Notes under the pieces: model-generated
The model's input: only the letters and a program-made list of their open reading frames with translations
Database searches by the model: none
Told to the model about the DNA's origin: nothing
Source of the DNA: an uncultured Terrimonas sp.
Lineage (GTDB): Bacteria > Bacteroidota > Bacteroidia > Chitinophagales > Chitinophagaceae
Assembly: GCA_946886925.1 (NCBI GenBank)
Contig: CAMPJQ010000199.1
Span: 1-5,785 of the forward strand
Direction of reading: 5' to 3'
Length of the DNA: 5,785 nt
Shown here: positions 5,474-5,785 of the stretch, in pieces
Position numbering within the stretch: the stretch's first letter is position 1
Layout of the letters: every line of letters starts with the position of its first letter
Position numbers and translations under genes: made by a program

Positions 5474-5481
5474 AACCGAAG

Positions 5482-5500
5482 ATACTAAATTAATTAGTAT
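5482..5500. promoter_or_regulatory. Inverted repeat just upstream of the endoQ-like gene
   Basis: ATACTAA (5482-5488) and TTAGTAT (5494-5500) are perfect 7-bp arms around ATTAA, ending 8 bp before the ATG at 5473. On the minus strand it contains TAATTTAG, one mismatch from a -7 element, so it may be a promoter/operator. As a 5' hairpin it would be A/T-rich and weak, so a protein site is more likely. No regulator is identified. Confidence 0.4.
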
Positions 5501-5621
5501 TTCATTTTGGAGTTTGATTCTACTAAGATCGTTTCGTTCATTTTCCCGGCCAAGACGGTCAACGCGGACTTTCGTCATATTGCTTTTTCCATAAACTATT
5601 GCTCTATCTTAACCCTCGCAT

Positions 5622-5785
5622 TCAGATCAACCTTTCTCCCAGCATATCTTTCCAAAGCATGAATCCTTTTTGCTCATTGGAATAATCGTGAAGAACGCGA
5701 CTGAAATTTTCCGGAGGAGCCGTTAGAAACTCCTGCCGCCCTTTCTTCCGGATAATATCCAGGTAATGGTCAAATTCGTATAACC
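5622..5785 (-). CDS. Unidentified protein, C-terminal 53 residues (partial)
   Basis: The minus-strand frame entering from the window edge is open for 53 codons and stops with TGA at 5622-5624. The other two minus-strand frames are closed early. The peptide begins LYEFDHYLDIIRKKGRQEF and ends FMLWKDMLGERLI. It is charged, mostly helical-looking, with an ordinary amino-acid mix and no membrane segment or recognisable motif. I do not recognise the family. It reads in the same direction as the endoQ-like gene, whose start lies 148 bp downstream, a gap large enough for a separate promoter. Coding status rests on open frame and composition only. Confidence 0.5.
   Translation of the reverse strand, partial: LYEFDHYLDIIRKKGRQEFLTAPPENFSRVLHDYSNEQKGFMLWKDMLGERLI

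Overview
The window looks like a chromosomal segment of a Bacteroidota bacterium, most likely Chitinophagaceae or a near relative. This is an inference from three things: A/T-rich spacers with start-proximal TAnnTTTG-type -7 elements, weak Shine-Dalgarno sequences, and a typical Bacteroidota GHL10-family protein. No rRNA, transposase or CRISPR array is seen.

Layout. (1) Positions 1-484, minus: the N-terminal part of a secreted GHL10/PF02638-like glycosyl-hydrolase protein, cut by the window edge. (2) 606-1061, minus: a MarR-family regulator. Divergent from it is msrB (1206-1778, plus), an exported methionine-(R)-sulfoxide reductase. The 144-bp spacer between them holds a 6-4-6 inverted repeat and -7-like boxes for both directions. 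(3) 1779-1930: a convergent spacer with a perfect 15-bp-stem hairpin. (4) 3604 down to 1931, minus: an arsenic operon arsR-arsM-arsC. A near-palindromic ATCG-N-AATATT-N-CGAT box lies in front of arsR and again in front of arsM. (5) 3713-4084, plus: fluC/crcB, a fluoride channel gene divergent from arsR. (6) 4125-4197, plus: tRNA-Thr(CGT). (7) 4205-5473, minus: an endonuclease Q (EndoQ)-like PHP-domain nuclease that ends in a bacterial clamp-binding-like pentapeptide. (8) 5622-5785, minus: the C-terminal end of an unidentified ORF.

How the genes work together. ArsR would sense As(III)/Sb(III) and release the two boxes. ArsC, a thioredoxin-coupled LMW-PTP-fold enzyme, reduces arsenate to arsenite, and ArsM methylates arsenite with SAM. 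No arsenite efflux pump (Acr3/ArsB) lies in this operon, and the operon appears complete because a terminator-like hairpin follows arsC. Locally, then, the logic is reduction plus methylation. MsrB (oxidised-protein repair), FluC (fluoride export) and EndoQ (repair of deaminated DNA) give the neighbourhood a general stress-defence character.

The two observations most worth following up are the EndoQ homologue in a Bacteroidota-like genome with a C-terminal QMLLF tail, and the duplicated ArsR box within a pump-less arsR-arsM-arsC operon.
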